Assembly (NCBI RefSeq): GCF_025961475.1
Contig: NZ_JAOQNS010000006.1
Location: 186,001-250,000 of the forward strand
Length of the DNA: 64,000 nucleotides
Direction of reading: 5' to 3'
Source: Rhodobium gokarnense
Lineage (GTDB): Bacteria; Pseudomonadota; Alphaproteobacteria; Rhizobiales; Rhodobiaceae
Shown here: one piece after another, positions 1 to 8,028 of the stretch
How positions within the stretch are numbered: position 1 is the stretch's first letter
Layout of the letters: every line of letters starts with the position of its first letter
The notes under the pieces: model-generated
Database searches by the model: none
Seen by the model: the letters and a program-made list of their open reading frames with translations, nothing else
What the model was told of the DNA's origin: nothing
Made by a program: the position numbers and the translations under genes

Positions 1-149
1 CCTCTTGCACGTCCTGGCCAGGCTGCGAACGCGGGCGCGGTACTGGAAAACCGGTGAAAACCGGGGGGATTGAAAGCCTTTCTCCGGGGAAACAGGTGAG
101 ACCGACCGTGCAGGCCGGGGAAAAATCGCGCATCATCCCCTTAATGATT

Positions 150-172
150 CGCGATTCTGCAGGGGAATCGCG
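150..172. repeat. 7-bp inverted repeat upstream of the TipF-like gene
   Basis: CGCGATT (150-156) and AATCGCG (166-172) are perfect inverted arms around a 9-nt centre, ending 24 nt before the ATG at 197. It could be an operator or a leader hairpin. The rest of 1-196 shows no gene I can support. Confidence 0.4.
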
Positions 173-196
173 GCAAGCGAACTGTTCGACACGCGT

Positions 197-1621
197 ATGG
201 CCCGGATCATCGCCGTTTTCGTATTCGTCTGCATGGTTGTGATCGCCGGCTCCGTCGGCGTCATCGCCCATCTGCAGCTTGGCGCGGAAATCGGCGAGGC
301 GCTTCTGCTGTCCGCCGCCGTCATGCTCGTGGTGGTGATGCTGCAGGCGGAGTCCCAGCGCCGCCGCGAGCGCCGGATCGTCGCCTCGCGCTTCGACGAG
401 ATCCTGGAGAATTTCGAGGCCACTGCCGACGAGATCACCAATGTGGAGCGCCGTCTCGTCAAGCTGGAGGCGGAAACCCAGCCGGAACGCAGCAACCAGA
501 TCGATTCCCTGCTCGCCGAGGTCGAGGTGCTGGGCGCCATCGTCAAGCAGATGGCCGAGCAGCTGACCGAAAGCGAAGCCCGTATCGCCGAGCTGGAAGA
601 GCGCGAGCGCCAGGCCGCCGCGCCGCCGCCGGTGGCGATGATCCCCTCGCGCGATGCCCCGGCGCGCGAGGTCCGCGGGCCCGCACGCGACGAGGAGGCG
701 GAAGAACGCGCCGCGCTTGCTGAAGAGGAGGCCGAGGCGGCGGCCAGGCGCAAGGAATCCGCCCGGCTGGATGCCGAGCGCCGCCGGCTCGTCGCCGCGG
801 TTCGCTCCGCCCTCGACAACGACCGCATCGAACTGCACATGCAGCCGATCGTCTCCCTGCCGCAGCGCCAGGTCCGCTTCTACGAGGTGCTGACCCGGCT
901 GATCGAGGAGGACGGCAGCTACCTCTATCCGGAGACCTTCCTGCATGCCGCGGAAAGCGCCGGCCAGATGCCGCGCATCGACCGCTTCGTGCTGCAGAAC
1001 GCCTCGCGCATCGCCCGCCGCCTGACCCAGCGCAACCGCGGCCTCGGCCTGTTCTGCAACCTGTCCGGCACCAGCCTCGTCGACGAGCAGTTCCTCGGCG
1101 AGTTCGAGCGCTTCCTGGAGATCAACAAGGATCTCGCCCGCTCCATGGTGTTCGAATTGCGCCAGGAATCCCTGCGCGCCATGGGTCCGCTGGAGCTTGA
1201 AGGCCTCACCTTCCTGCGCGACCTCGGCTGCCGCTTCTCGCTCGACCGGGTCCGCGACCTGCATATCGACTTTGCCGATCTTTCCGCCCGCGGGTTCCGC
1301 TTCGTCAAGCTGCCGGCCGGGCGCCTCCTCGACGAGGACACGCCGCCGCGCGCCGACATCCACGTCGCCGACATCGCCGACCTTGCCTCGCGCCACGGCA
1401 TCGAGATCGTCGCCGACACGGTGGAGCGCGAGGCCCAGGTCATCGGCCTCCTCGACTTCAAGCTGCGCTACGGCCAGGGCGCCGTCTTCGCCCATCCCAA
1501 ACCCGTGCGCCCGGAAGTGCTCGCCTCCCTGTCGCCGCCCGACGGCACCTCCCAGCCCGCCCCGACCACCCCGCCGCCGGCCCCGAGCCTCGCCAAAACC
1601 CGCCGCCGCGCCGCGGGGTAG
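197..1621 (+). CDS. TipF-like membrane protein with a degenerate EAL domain
   Basis: 474 aa from an ATG. Two hydrophobic segments lie at about residues 4-24 and 35-50. A long charged Glu/Arg/Ala-rich stretch to about 205 looks like a coiled coil, and an EAL-type domain fills most of the rest. The EAL core is altered: LHMQPIV starts near 213, the signature reads EVLTR (about 230-234), the loop that should be DDFGTG reads LDRVRDL, and AEGVE reads ADTVE. Loss of the Asp-Asp metal site argues against phosphodiesterase activity. The architecture (TM pair, coiled coil, degenerate EAL) matches Caulobacter TipF, which binds cyclic di-GMP and helps place the flagellum. The TipF assignment is inference; the family call is secure. 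The C-terminus is a Pro/Ala-rich tail. No partner gene lies beside it. Confidence 0.75.
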   Translation: MARIIAVFVFVCMVVIAGSVGVIAHLQLGAEIGEALLLSAAVMLVVVMLQAESQRRRERRIVASRFDEILENFEATADEITNVERRLVKLEAETQPERSNQIDSLLAEVEVLGAIVKQMAEQLTESEARIAELEERERQAAAPPPVAMIPSRDAPAREVRGPARDEEAEERAALAEEEAEAAARRKESARLDAERRRLVAAVRSALDNDRIELHMQPIVSLPQRQVRFYEVLTRLIEEDGSYLYPETFLHAAESAGQMPRIDRFVLQNASRIARRLTQRNRGLGLFCNLSGTSLVDEQFLGEFERFLEINKDLARSMVFELRQESLRAMGPLELEGLTFLRDLGCRFSLDRVRDLHIDFADLSARGFRFVKLPAGRLLDEDTPPRADIHVADIADLASRHGIEIVADTVEREAQVIGLLDFKLRYGQGAVFAHPKPVRPEVLASLSPPDGTSQPAPTTPPPAPSLAKTRRRAAG

Positions 1622-1691
1622 GGCGCTACGCCCGTCGGTCTTGCCGGGTCATCTCTCCCTTGCTCCATCCCGGGCGCGTTCTCTCTCCGCC

Positions 1692-1860
1692 GTCATCCCG
1701 GGCGGAGCGCAGCGGAGACCCGGGACCCATTGCCTCTCTCGATGCAGTAGCCCTTCTCGGCGTTTGACGAAACCTCGTTCCGCGCCGATGCCCATACTTG
1801 CACTATCCGGCATACCGTGCGGTGAGGGGCAATAGGCCCCGGATCAAGTCCGGGGTGACG
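1692..1860. repeat. Composite dispersed repeat, family B, copy 1
   Basis: The left end (1692-1732) begins GTCATCCCGGGCGGAGCGCA and ends CCCGGGACCCATTG. The right end (1837-1860) begins CCCCGGATCAAGTCCGGGG and ends GTGACG. The outer ends GTCATCCCG and CGGGGTGAC are inverted copies with one mismatch, so the whole looks like one palindromic mobile-type element. A near-identical left end occurs at 31471-31511 and a similar right end at 31785-31803. It sits between two convergent genes. The rest of 1622-1922 holds no gene. Confidence 0.65.
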
Positions 1861-1922
1861 GGGAGAGGCGGCATCTGGCGAATGGGGCGAACAAAGCAAG
1901 AGCGAACGGATGCCGAACCATT

Positions 1923-2777
1923 CTAACGCTTTCGATGATTGCTAGCTCGTCTGGTGTCACGTCCGTTTATGCGCATAACGGTCGAGGCGCCAAGCATCTC
2001 GTAGTCGATGATGCCCTTGTCCGCGTTCATCCAACCGCCGTTTTTTTGGCGAAGTTCGAACTCTGTTTCATGTTTACCGCCGACAACATCTCGCCAGTGA
2101 ATAGTTCCCAAGACCGACAAAGTGCCATCTGATCCGAATTCCGGTGGCCACGGTCTTCCTTTGAATATGTAGTCTTGGCTTTCTGCAGCTTCCGACTCGC
2201 CCGCACCAATTATTTTGCAATGAGCAAACACATCAAATGGGAGTACGACGCTTGCGTTGCTGGCCGAAATCCTTGCGCTTACCCTGATTCCAAACGCGGG
2301 CGATTGGCCGCTGTTTTTCAGGGTAATTTCGATCTTGAAGGCCAGGTGGCCTTTTACGGCTCCACTCCGGATCCGGCCCCCATCGGTAGTGAGGTATGCT
2401 CGGACCTGCGCCTCTCCCATTTCACGGGTGGCGGCAACGGCTTCCTCCGCAGCTCTTGTAGCCTTCCTGGTTTCAGCCAGAGTATTGTTGACCAACCAAA
2501 CCGCCAAAGCACTAACAGCCGTGGCGAGAATACCGAAAACAGCCATAGTCCATTGGGCGTAGGAGTCCTGCCAAGGCCTAAATTCGCGAATAGCGGCTAC
2601 GAGGTTTTGGAGTTCATGTTGCTCGGCACGCTCTACTTGTTGTGACTTAGGCTGAGGCGCCGTTGGGCCGTTTCGTTCCGGCATCAACGTTTGGATAGCG
2701 ACAACCGCCACGATCGCGGCGAGCGCCAATCCAAGCGCTATGAGTGCACCTCTGTCACTTCGATTGCGGTTTGGCAT
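1923..2777 (-). CDS. Hypothetical membrane-anchored protein, low GC
   Basis: 284 aa from an ATG; function unknown. A hydrophobic segment at about residues 11-30 is followed by a polar linker. A second segment lies at about 76-97, then an Ala/Glu/Arg helix containing TRKATRAAEEAVAATREMGE, and a probable beta-rich C-terminal half with polar loops. The helix plus AQVRAYL pattern recurs in many unannotated rhizobial proteins (recalled, not searched). Base composition is clearly lower in GC than both neighbours and codon choice is less biased, which suggests horizontal acquisition. It is convergent with the TipF-like gene, with a dispersed repeat between them, and stands alone upstream of nothing obvious. 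I assign no function. Confidence 0.7.
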   Translation of the reverse strand: MPNRNRSDRGALIALGLALAAIVAVVAIQTLMPERNGPTAPQPKSQQVERAEQHELQNLVAAIREFRPWQDSYAQWTMAVFGILATAVSALAVWLVNNTLAETRKATRAAEEAVAATREMGEAQVRAYLTTDGGRIRSGAVKGHLAFKIEITLKNSGQSPAFGIRVSARISASNASVVLPFDVFAHCKIIGAGESEAAESQDYIFKGRPWPPEFGSDGTLSVLGTIHWRDVVGGKHETEFELRQKNGGWMNADKGIIDYEMLGASTVMRINGRDTRRASNHRKR

Positions 2778-2907
2778 TGAGGGGGAAGCGCCGTGTTGAA
2801 TTTGCTCCGAGAGAGCGTATTCCGCACGTTCGCCTCGTTCCCGTCAACTCAGATTGCAGGTAACCTATGGGCCAACTGAGCGTAGGTGGCGCCCTTTTCC
2901 TTGGGAC

Positions 2908-4779
2908 TCACTTCCGCCCGAACAGCCGCTCGATGTCGGAGAGTTTCAGCTCCACGAAGGTCGGCCGGCCGTGGTTGCACTGGCCGGAATTGGGCGTTGC
3001 CTCCATGTCGCGTAGGAGCGCGTTCATTTCCGCCGCCTTCAGCCGCCGGCCGGCGCGCACCGAGCCGTGGCAGGCCATGGTCGCGGCGATGTGGTCGAGC
3101 CGGTCGCGCACGCGGGTCGAGGCCTCCCACTCGGCAAGGTCGTCGGCGAGATCGGTGACAAGGCCGCGAATGTCGATCTCGCCCATCATCGACGGTGTCT
3201 CGCGTACCGCGACGGCGCCGGGGCCGAAGGCTTCCACGACGAGGCCGGTCTCGGCGAGTTCCTCGGCCCTGTCGAGAAGCCGCGAGATGTCCTCTTCCGG
3301 CAGGTCGACGACCTCCGGGATGAGCAGGATCTGGCGGGCGACGCCCTTGGTCGCCAGCGCCGTCTTCAGCCGCTCATAGACCAGCCGTTCATGGGCGGCG
3401 TGCTGGTCGACGATGACGATGCCGTCATCGGTCTGGGCGACGATATAGGTCTCGTGCAGTTGCGCCCGCGCGGCCCCCAGTGGCAGCGCCATATCATCGA
3501 CGCTGTCTCCTAACGCCTCGTCATGGCCGCGCGCGTCGGCCGACGGCGCGGCGAAATCGGCAAAGCCGGCCTGCTCCTCCGCAAAGCCGCCAGGCGCCGG
3601 GCGCTCCAGCGGCAGCGTCTCGGTATCGGCGCCCGCAACAGGTGCCACCGGCCGGTACGGCGAGGTGCGCCAGTCGGTCGATTGCCAGGCCGTCGCCGGC
3701 CGGTGCGGCGCGCGGGGAGGGGGCGCGCCGCGCGGCCTCAGCGCCTCAAGGGTCCGGGCCGCCCCCGTCGTCGTCGCCCGCGGCCCGCTGGCGCCGAGCG
3801 CCTGGCGGACGGCGCCGACCACCAGCCCGCGCACCAGCCCCGGATCGCGGAACCTGACGTCGGCCTTGGTCGGATGGACGTTGACGTCGACCTCATGCGG
3901 GTCGAGGTCGACGAAGAGCGCGACGGCCGGATGGCGGCTGCGGGCAAGGAGGTCGCGATAGGCGCCCTTGAGCGCACCGAGCAGCAGCTTGTCGCGCACG
4001 GGCCGGCCGTTGACGAAGAAGAACTGCTGCAGCGTGTTGGCCCGGTTGTAGGTCGGCAGCCCGGCAAGGCCGGAGAGCCGCACTCCTTCGCGCTCCGCCT
4101 CGATCGGGATGGCGTTGGAGACGAATTCGCGCCCGATCACCTGGGAGATGCGCTCGCCTCTGGTGGCGCCAGGAAAGTCGAGGGCGCTGCGGTCGGACCC
4201 CGTCAGCGAGAAGCGGATCGCGGGATGGGCGAGGGCCAGCCGGCGCACCGCATCGGTGATCGCCGTCGCCTCGGCCCGGTCCGATTTCAGGAATTTCAGC
4301 CGCGCCGGCGTTGCAAAGAAGAGCTCTTTGACCTCCACCCGCGTGCCGGCGGTCAGCGCCGCCGGCTTCGGTGCCGTTAGGCGCCCGCCGGCGACTGCAA
4401 TCTCCCAGCCATGGGGCTCGTCCTTGTGCCGGCTCGCAATCGTCAGCTCGGCGATCGCGCCGATGGACGGCAGCGCCTCGCCGCGAAAGCCGAGGGTGCG
4501 GATGTCGAGGAGGTCGTCCTCGGTCAGCTTGGAGGTGCAGTGGCGCTCCACGGCGAGCTCAAGGTCCGCCCGCGTCATGCCGCGCCCGTCGTCGCTGACC
4601 CGGATCAGCGACTTGCCGCCGCCGGCGGTCACCACCTCGATCCGCCGCGCGCCGGCATCGAGCGCGTTTTCCACCAGTTCCTTGACGACGCTCGCCGGCC
4701 GCTCCACGACCTCGCCGGCCGCGATCCGGTTGACGACTGCATCGGAAAGTTTCTTGATCGCCACGGGTTTCGTTTCCAA
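2908..4779 (-). CDS. mutL: DNA mismatch repair protein MutL (endonuclease-type)
   Basis: 623 aa from an ATG. MutL couples MutS mismatch recognition to strand removal. The N-terminal GHKL ATPase shows [20 protein letters not shown], the DDGRGM loop at about 63-68 and [10 protein letters not shown] near 97-106. A Pro/Ala/Arg-rich linker (about 330-420) separates it from the dimerisation domain. There, [12 protein letters not shown] begins at D458 and fits the DQHA(X)2E(X)4E nuclease signature; ACHGSV and CNHGRPT are the companion metal-site motifs. This version nicks DNA itself, as expected in bacteria without MutH. The gene stands alone; the divergent HAD gene begins about 140 bp away. The call is secure. 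Confidence 0.97.
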   Translation of the reverse strand: METKPVAIKKLSDAVVNRIAAGEVVERPASVVKELVENALDAGARRIEVVTAGGGKSLIRVSDDGRGMTRADLELAVERHCTSKLTEDDLLDIRTLGFRGEALPSIGAIAELTIASRHKDEPHGWEIAVAGGRLTAPKPAALTAGTRVEVKELFFATPARLKFLKSDRAEATAITDAVRRLALAHPAIRFSLTGSDRSALDFPGATRGERISQVIGREFVSNAIPIEAEREGVRLSGLAGLPTYNRANTLQQFFFVNGRPVRDKLLLGALKGAYRDLLARSRHPAVALFVDLDPHEVDVNVHPTKADVRFRDPGLVRGLVVGAVRQALGASGPRATTTGAARTLEALRPRGAPPPRAPHRPATAWQSTDWRTSPYRPVAPVAGADTETLPLERPAPGGFAEEQAGFADFAAPSADARGHDEALGDSVDDMALPLGAARAQLHETYIVAQTDDGIVIVDQHAAHERLVYERLKTALATKGVARQILLIPEVVDLPEEDISRLLDRAEELAETGLVVEAFGPGAVAVRETPSMMGEIDIRGLVTDLADDLAEWEASTRVRDRLDHIAATMACHGSVRAGRRLKAAEMNALLRDMEATPNSGQCNHGRPTFVELKLSDIERLFGRK

Positions 4780-4922
4780 CCTCTGTTGAAACTCTGATTA
4801 CTGCCGGATTCGCACCCCGCCGTCACATGGCTTCAACACTTCCCTGCGAAGTCGGTCCATGCAGGGCAGACATTCAGGCCGCCGCCTTGACCCCCACCCC
4901 GTTACCGGCTACCGCCAGCGCC

Positions 4923-5792
4923 ATGACAACCGCATCCGTTCCGCTCGCCAAGGGCCTTTCCGAAATCGCCGGCCGCTATCGCGGCCTCCTCTGCGACGTC
5001 TGGGGCGTCGTCCACAACGGCATCGCCGCGTTTCCGGCCGCCTGCGAGGCGCTTCAGCAATTCCGCGCCGGCGGCGGCGCCGTGGTGCTGCTGACCAATG
5101 CGCCGCGCCCGTCCGGCCCGATCTACGACCAGCTCGCCCATGTCGGCGTGCCGCGCGATGCGTTCGACAGCGTGGTCACCTCCGGCGATGCCACCCAGCT
5201 CTTTTTCGAGCGCGAAAACGTCCGCAAGGTCTTCCACCTCGGCCCCGACCGCGACCTCACCCTCTATGACGGCACCGGCATCGACCGCGTCGACCCGGGC
5301 GAGGCGGAACTCGTCGTCTGTACCGGCCTCTTCGACGATACCACGGAGACGCCGGAAGACTATCGCGATCTTCTCGCCGAGCTGAAGGCAAAGGGGCTTC
5401 GCCTCGTCTGCGCCAATCCCGACGTCGTCGTCCACCGCGGCGACACCCTGATCTGGTGCGCCGGCGCGCTCGCCCGCGATTATGCCGCCATCGGCGGCGA
5501 CGTGACGATCTTCGGCAAGCCCCATGCGCCGATCTACGACGCCGCCCTTGCCCGGCTCGCCGAGGTGGCCGGGGCCGACCTCGGCAAGAACGAGGTCCTT
5601 GCCATCGGCGACGGCCTGCCGACCGACATCGCCGGCGCATGCGACCAGGGCCTGCCGACGCTGTTCATCACCGGCGGCATCCACGCCGCCGATTTCGGCC
5701 CGATCGATGCGCCGGACGCCGCCAGGGTGGCCGAGCGGCTCGACCGGGAAGGCCGCCGGGTGGTCGCCGCCATGCCGCGGCTTTCCTGGTAG
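4923..5792 (+). CDS. HAD-superfamily class IIA hydrolase (TIGR01459-like)
   Basis: 289 aa. I chose the ATG at 4923 because family similarity begins soon after it (GLLCDVWGVVHNG at about 22-34); an in-frame ATG at 4827 would add 32 poorly conserved residues. DVWGV carries the nucleophilic Asp, TNAPRP is motif II, FGKPHAPIYD supplies the motif III Lys, and IGDGLPTDI is the magnesium-binding motif IV. The NagD/class IIA cap would sit in the middle. Class IIA enzymes hydrolyse small phosphate esters; the substrate of this alphaproteobacterial subgroup is unknown to me. Divergent from mutL. Confidence 0.88.
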   Translation: MTTASVPLAKGLSEIAGRYRGLLCDVWGVVHNGIAAFPAACEALQQFRAGGGAVVLLTNAPRPSGPIYDQLAHVGVPRDAFDSVVTSGDATQLFFERENVRKVFHLGPDRDLTLYDGTGIDRVDPGEAELVVCTGLFDDTTETPEDYRDLLAELKAKGLRLVCANPDVVVHRGDTLIWCAGALARDYAAIGGDVTIFGKPHAPIYDAALARLAEVAGADLGKNEVLAIGDGLPTDIAGACDQGLPTLFITGGIHAADFGPIDAPDAARVAERLDREGRRVVAAMPRLSW

Positions 5793-5960
5793 GACAGGGA
5801 CCGGCGCGCCGGCCGCGGGCGCCATCGACCGCAGGCCGGCCGGCCGCGCATATCCTCGCCGTCCGCGCATATCTTCGATAGATCGCAAATCGCCTGCCGA
5901 CAAGCGGGGCTTTGACACGCCCTGCCACTCGACTCCCCTTTGTGTGCCAAAATTCAAATT

Positions 5961-5973
5961 TCGTATGATACGA
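5961..5973. promoter_or_regulatory. 13-bp perfect palindrome, operator candidate
   Basis: TCGTATGATACGA is a perfect dyad in an AT-rich pocket about 60 nt before the sulfotransferase-like start. It has the size and symmetry of a dimeric repressor site. No regulator gene is adjacent, so the ligand protein is unknown. Confidence 0.4.
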
Positions 5974-6035
5974 GTTGCAGATAGTCTGGAGAATTTGTAA
6001 AACGGATAAGTTTTCAAAATAGGGCTGCAGCGGTT

Positions 6036-6710
6036 GTGGCGGCGTCTGAGTTGACATTTGGCGATGGCGGGAATGCCGGGTACGCCAAGATCTTCGTGGT
6101 CGGTCTTCCCAAAACCGGATTGTCCACGTTACGGCGTATTTTCGAGATCGCAGGCCTGCGCCAGCGCGGCAAGAACAAGGCCTTGCTGCAGGCGGTCTGG
6201 AGCGGGGACTGCTCCGATTTCGGCGATTTCCTGGACGAAGCCGATGCGTTCTCCGATTGGCCGATCCCGATCGTCTACCGCGAGCTTTGGCAGAAATATA
6301 AAAACAAGGCCCTGTTCATCCTGTCCATGCGCGAAGACGAATTCGCCTGGATAGAAAGCCTGAAGACCCACGCGGAAAGTTACCACTGGCAGGGCAACGT
6401 CGCGATGCGCAGGTTTTTCGGATATTATTACCCGCACGGGCGCGAGGAAGAACACATCGCGGCCTATCGCGACTTCAATGCCGAGGTCCTGGACTTCTTC
6501 CGCGGCGTCGGCGGCTCCGTGATGGTCTACCGGACGGGCAACAAGGACGACCTCGACCGTCTGGCATCGGTGCTGGGCGTTACTCCCGCCTCGATCGCCG
6601 GCGTACATGAGAACAGCGGCGCGCAGCGACGGCGGCGCTACCCCGTTCGCAGCCTGATGAACCGCTTCTTCGTGAAAATCTACAAGGCCAAGATCGCCCT
6701 GTTCGGATAA
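6036..6710 (+). CDS. Sulfotransferase-family-like protein
   Basis: 224 aa from a GTG at 6036; no strong ribosome site is visible and a TTG at 6051 is possible. FVVGLPKTGLSTL (residues 20-32) matches the PAPS-binding loop of sulfotransferases (usually PRTGTTSL), with Lys for Arg and Leu for Thr. LFILSMREDEFAWIESL near 90-106 resembles the second nucleotide-binding segment. Sulfotransferases move sulfate from PAPS to sugars, lipids or proteins. The gene stands alone, is AT-richer than its surroundings, has a palindromic site upstream and a strong hairpin downstream, and ends in a basic stretch (RRRRYPVRS). Signs of transfer are fair; the substrate is unknown and activity is uncertain. Confidence 0.6.
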   Translation: MAASELTFGDGGNAGYAKIFVVGLPKTGLSTLRRIFEIAGLRQRGKNKALLQAVWSGDCSDFGDFLDEADAFSDWPIPIVYRELWQKYKNKALFILSMREDEFAWIESLKTHAESYHWQGNVAMRRFFGYYYPHGREEEHIAAYRDFNAEVLDFFRGVGGSVMVYRTGNKDDLDRLASVLGVTPASIAGVHENSGAQRRRRYPVRSLMNRFFVKIYKAKIALFG

Positions 6711-6738
6711 CCGCAGCCGATCGCGGCAAAACGCAAAG

Positions 6739-6760
6739 CGCGCGGTCGGATAACCGCGCG
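6739..6760 (+). terminator. Hairpin after the sulfotransferase-like gene
   Basis: CGCGCGGT (6739-6746) pairs perfectly with ACCGCGCG (6753-6760) over a 6-nt loop, 28 nt past the stop codon. A pyrimidine/T-rich run (TCTTTCTGTTT) lies about 10 nt further on. Likely an intrinsic terminator. Confidence 0.5.
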
Positions 6761-6799
6761 CCGTCCGGTCTTTCTGTTTGCCCGCCGTTGGAGACTGAA

Positions 6800-6844
6800 G
6801 CGTATTCCCGAAAAGTGGAAACCGATTTTCGGATAAGAATACGC
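6800..6844. repeat. Palindromic repeat of the CCGAAAA-GTGG type between convergent genes
   Basis: Outer arms GCGTATTC (6800-6807) and GAATACGC (6837-6844) pair perfectly, as do inner arms CCGAAAA (6808-6814) and TTTTCGG (6826-6832), around GTGGAAACCGA. This matches a dispersed repeat common in Rhizobiales genomes (recalled knowledge). It ends 10 bp from the cheZ stop and may terminate transcription from either side. Confidence 0.7.
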
Positions 6845-6854
6845 GTGAAACGCT

Positions 6855-7559
6855 CTAGTCGAAAAGCTTGTCGATGTCGTTCTGGGAGCTCGATCCGGTG
6901 TCGTCGGCCTCGTCGCCGTCTTCGGCGAGCATCCGGTCGATGTCGCTCTGGTCGACGCCTTCGCCGGCGTGCTGCGGTCCGTGCAGGATCAGCTCGCGGC
7001 GGCGGCGTTCTTCCGCGGTTTCCTCATGGGCCGCGTCCTCGCCGACGAGCTTCAGCCGGTCAATGAAGGACGACACCCGCGTCTCGATGAAGGAGAGGGT
7101 GGAAACCACCTTCGAAATCCGCTGCCCGGTGATGTCCTGGAAGGCGCAGGCCTCGAAGATCTCCACGACGCGGTCGTTGACGATTTCCTGGAAGGCCTCC
7201 GGGTCGCTCTGGTCGGCCGCCATGATGGCCTCGGCCGCTTCCATGATCGAGTGCGTCGCCTGCTCGGTTGAAGCGACGATGGCATCGAGCTCCTTGCCGG
7301 CCTCCGGGATGCGGTTGTGCTTGATGTCTTCGGCCCGAAGGCTCGAGATCTCGTCGCGCATCTCCTCGATCGCCGTGGCGATCGCCGTCAGGTCCTTGTA
7401 GACGACGGTGTTGATCTTCTCGAAGACCTCCTTGTAGGAGTCGGTCATGGTCTCGGCGAGCGCCATGACTTCCTTCAACGAGATATCGCCGTCGCTCGGC
7501 TTGTGCTGCTGGATATATTCCGCCACGCGTTTGACGTGGTCTGGCGAACCCTTGGACAT
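6855..7559 (-). CDS. cheZ: Chemotaxis protein phosphatase CheZ
   Basis: 234 aa from an ATG. CheZ dephosphorylates CheY-P and so ends the motor signal. The protein is helical and acidic. AFQDITGQRISKV places Asp142 and Gln146 where E. coli CheZ has Asp143 and the catalytic Gln147 (recalled numbering). The C-terminal peptide SQNDIDKLFD resembles the E. coli CheY-binding tail and is joined by an acidic, flexible linker (about 195-225). It lies 82 nt downstream of cheY on the same strand, so enzyme and substrate are probably co-transcribed. No receptor, CheA or CheW gene is in the window. Confidence 0.9.
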   Translation of the reverse strand: MSKGSPDHVKRVAEYIQQHKPSDGDISLKEVMALAETMTDSYKEVFEKINTVVYKDLTAIATAIEEMRDEISSLRAEDIKHNRIPEAGKELDAIVASTEQATHSIMEAAEAIMAADQSDPEAFQEIVNDRVVEIFEACAFQDITGQRISKVVSTLSFIETRVSSFIDRLKLVGEDAAHEETAEERRRRELILHGPQHAGEGVDQSDIDRMLAEDGDEADDTGSSSQNDIDKLFD

Positions 7560-7599
7560 ATCGATCCCTCATCCGGTCCCGATCACGGAACCGGAACCT

Positions 7600-7618
7600 C
7601 GCCGGGGGAGCCCCGGCG
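7600..7618. terminator. Hairpin in the cheY-cheZ gap
   Basis: CGCCGGGG (7600-7607) and CCCCGGCG (7611-7618) form a perfect 8-bp stem with a 3-nt loop and no T run. It could lower cheZ expression relative to cheY or stabilise the cheY transcript end. Confidence 0.35.
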
Positions 7619-7641
7619 GTCCCGTCAATGCCTGTCGGCGA

Positions 7642-8028
7642 TTACTCGGACGCGAAAACGGCGTCGATCTTGCCCTTCAGCGTCTGCGCGTTGAACGGCT
7701 TCACGATGTAGTTGTTGACGCCGGCCTTCTTGGCGGCGATCACGTTTTCGGTCTTCGATTCCGCCGTCACCATGATGAACGGCGTCTTGGAGATCGAATT
7801 TTCCGCACGAACCTTTTTCAAGAGTTCGTATCCGGTCATCGGCTCCATATTCCAGTCGGAAATGACCAGACCGTACTTGCGTTCCTGCATCTTGTCGAAC
7901 GCCTCGGTACCGTCCGAAGCTTCGTCGATGTCCGTGAACCCGAGCTGCTTCAGCAGGTTCCGAATGATGCGAATCATAGTCTTGTAGTCATCGACCACAA
8001 GGACCGGCATTGAAAGATCAAGCGCCAT
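7642..8028 (-). CDS. cheY: Chemotaxis response regulator CheY
   Basis: 128 aa from an ATG, a single receiver domain with no output domain. VLVVDDY supplies the acidic pair Asp13/Asp14, VISDWNM the phosphorylated Asp58, MVTAES the Thr88, and YIVKPF the Tyr107/Lys110 switch residues. Family knowledge: phosphorylated CheY binds the flagellar switch. The SDWNMEPMTG phrasing is typical of true chemotaxis CheY rather than of a generic receiver. It is the first gene of the cheY-cheZ pair. A GTGGAGT-like ribosome site precedes the ATG. Confidence 0.93.
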   Translation of the reverse strand: MALDLSMPVLVVDDYKTMIRIIRNLLKQLGFTDIDEASDGTEAFDKMQERKYGLVISDWNMEPMTGYELLKKVRAENSISKTPFIMVTAESKTENVIAAKKAGVNNYIVKPFNAQTLKGKIDAVFASE

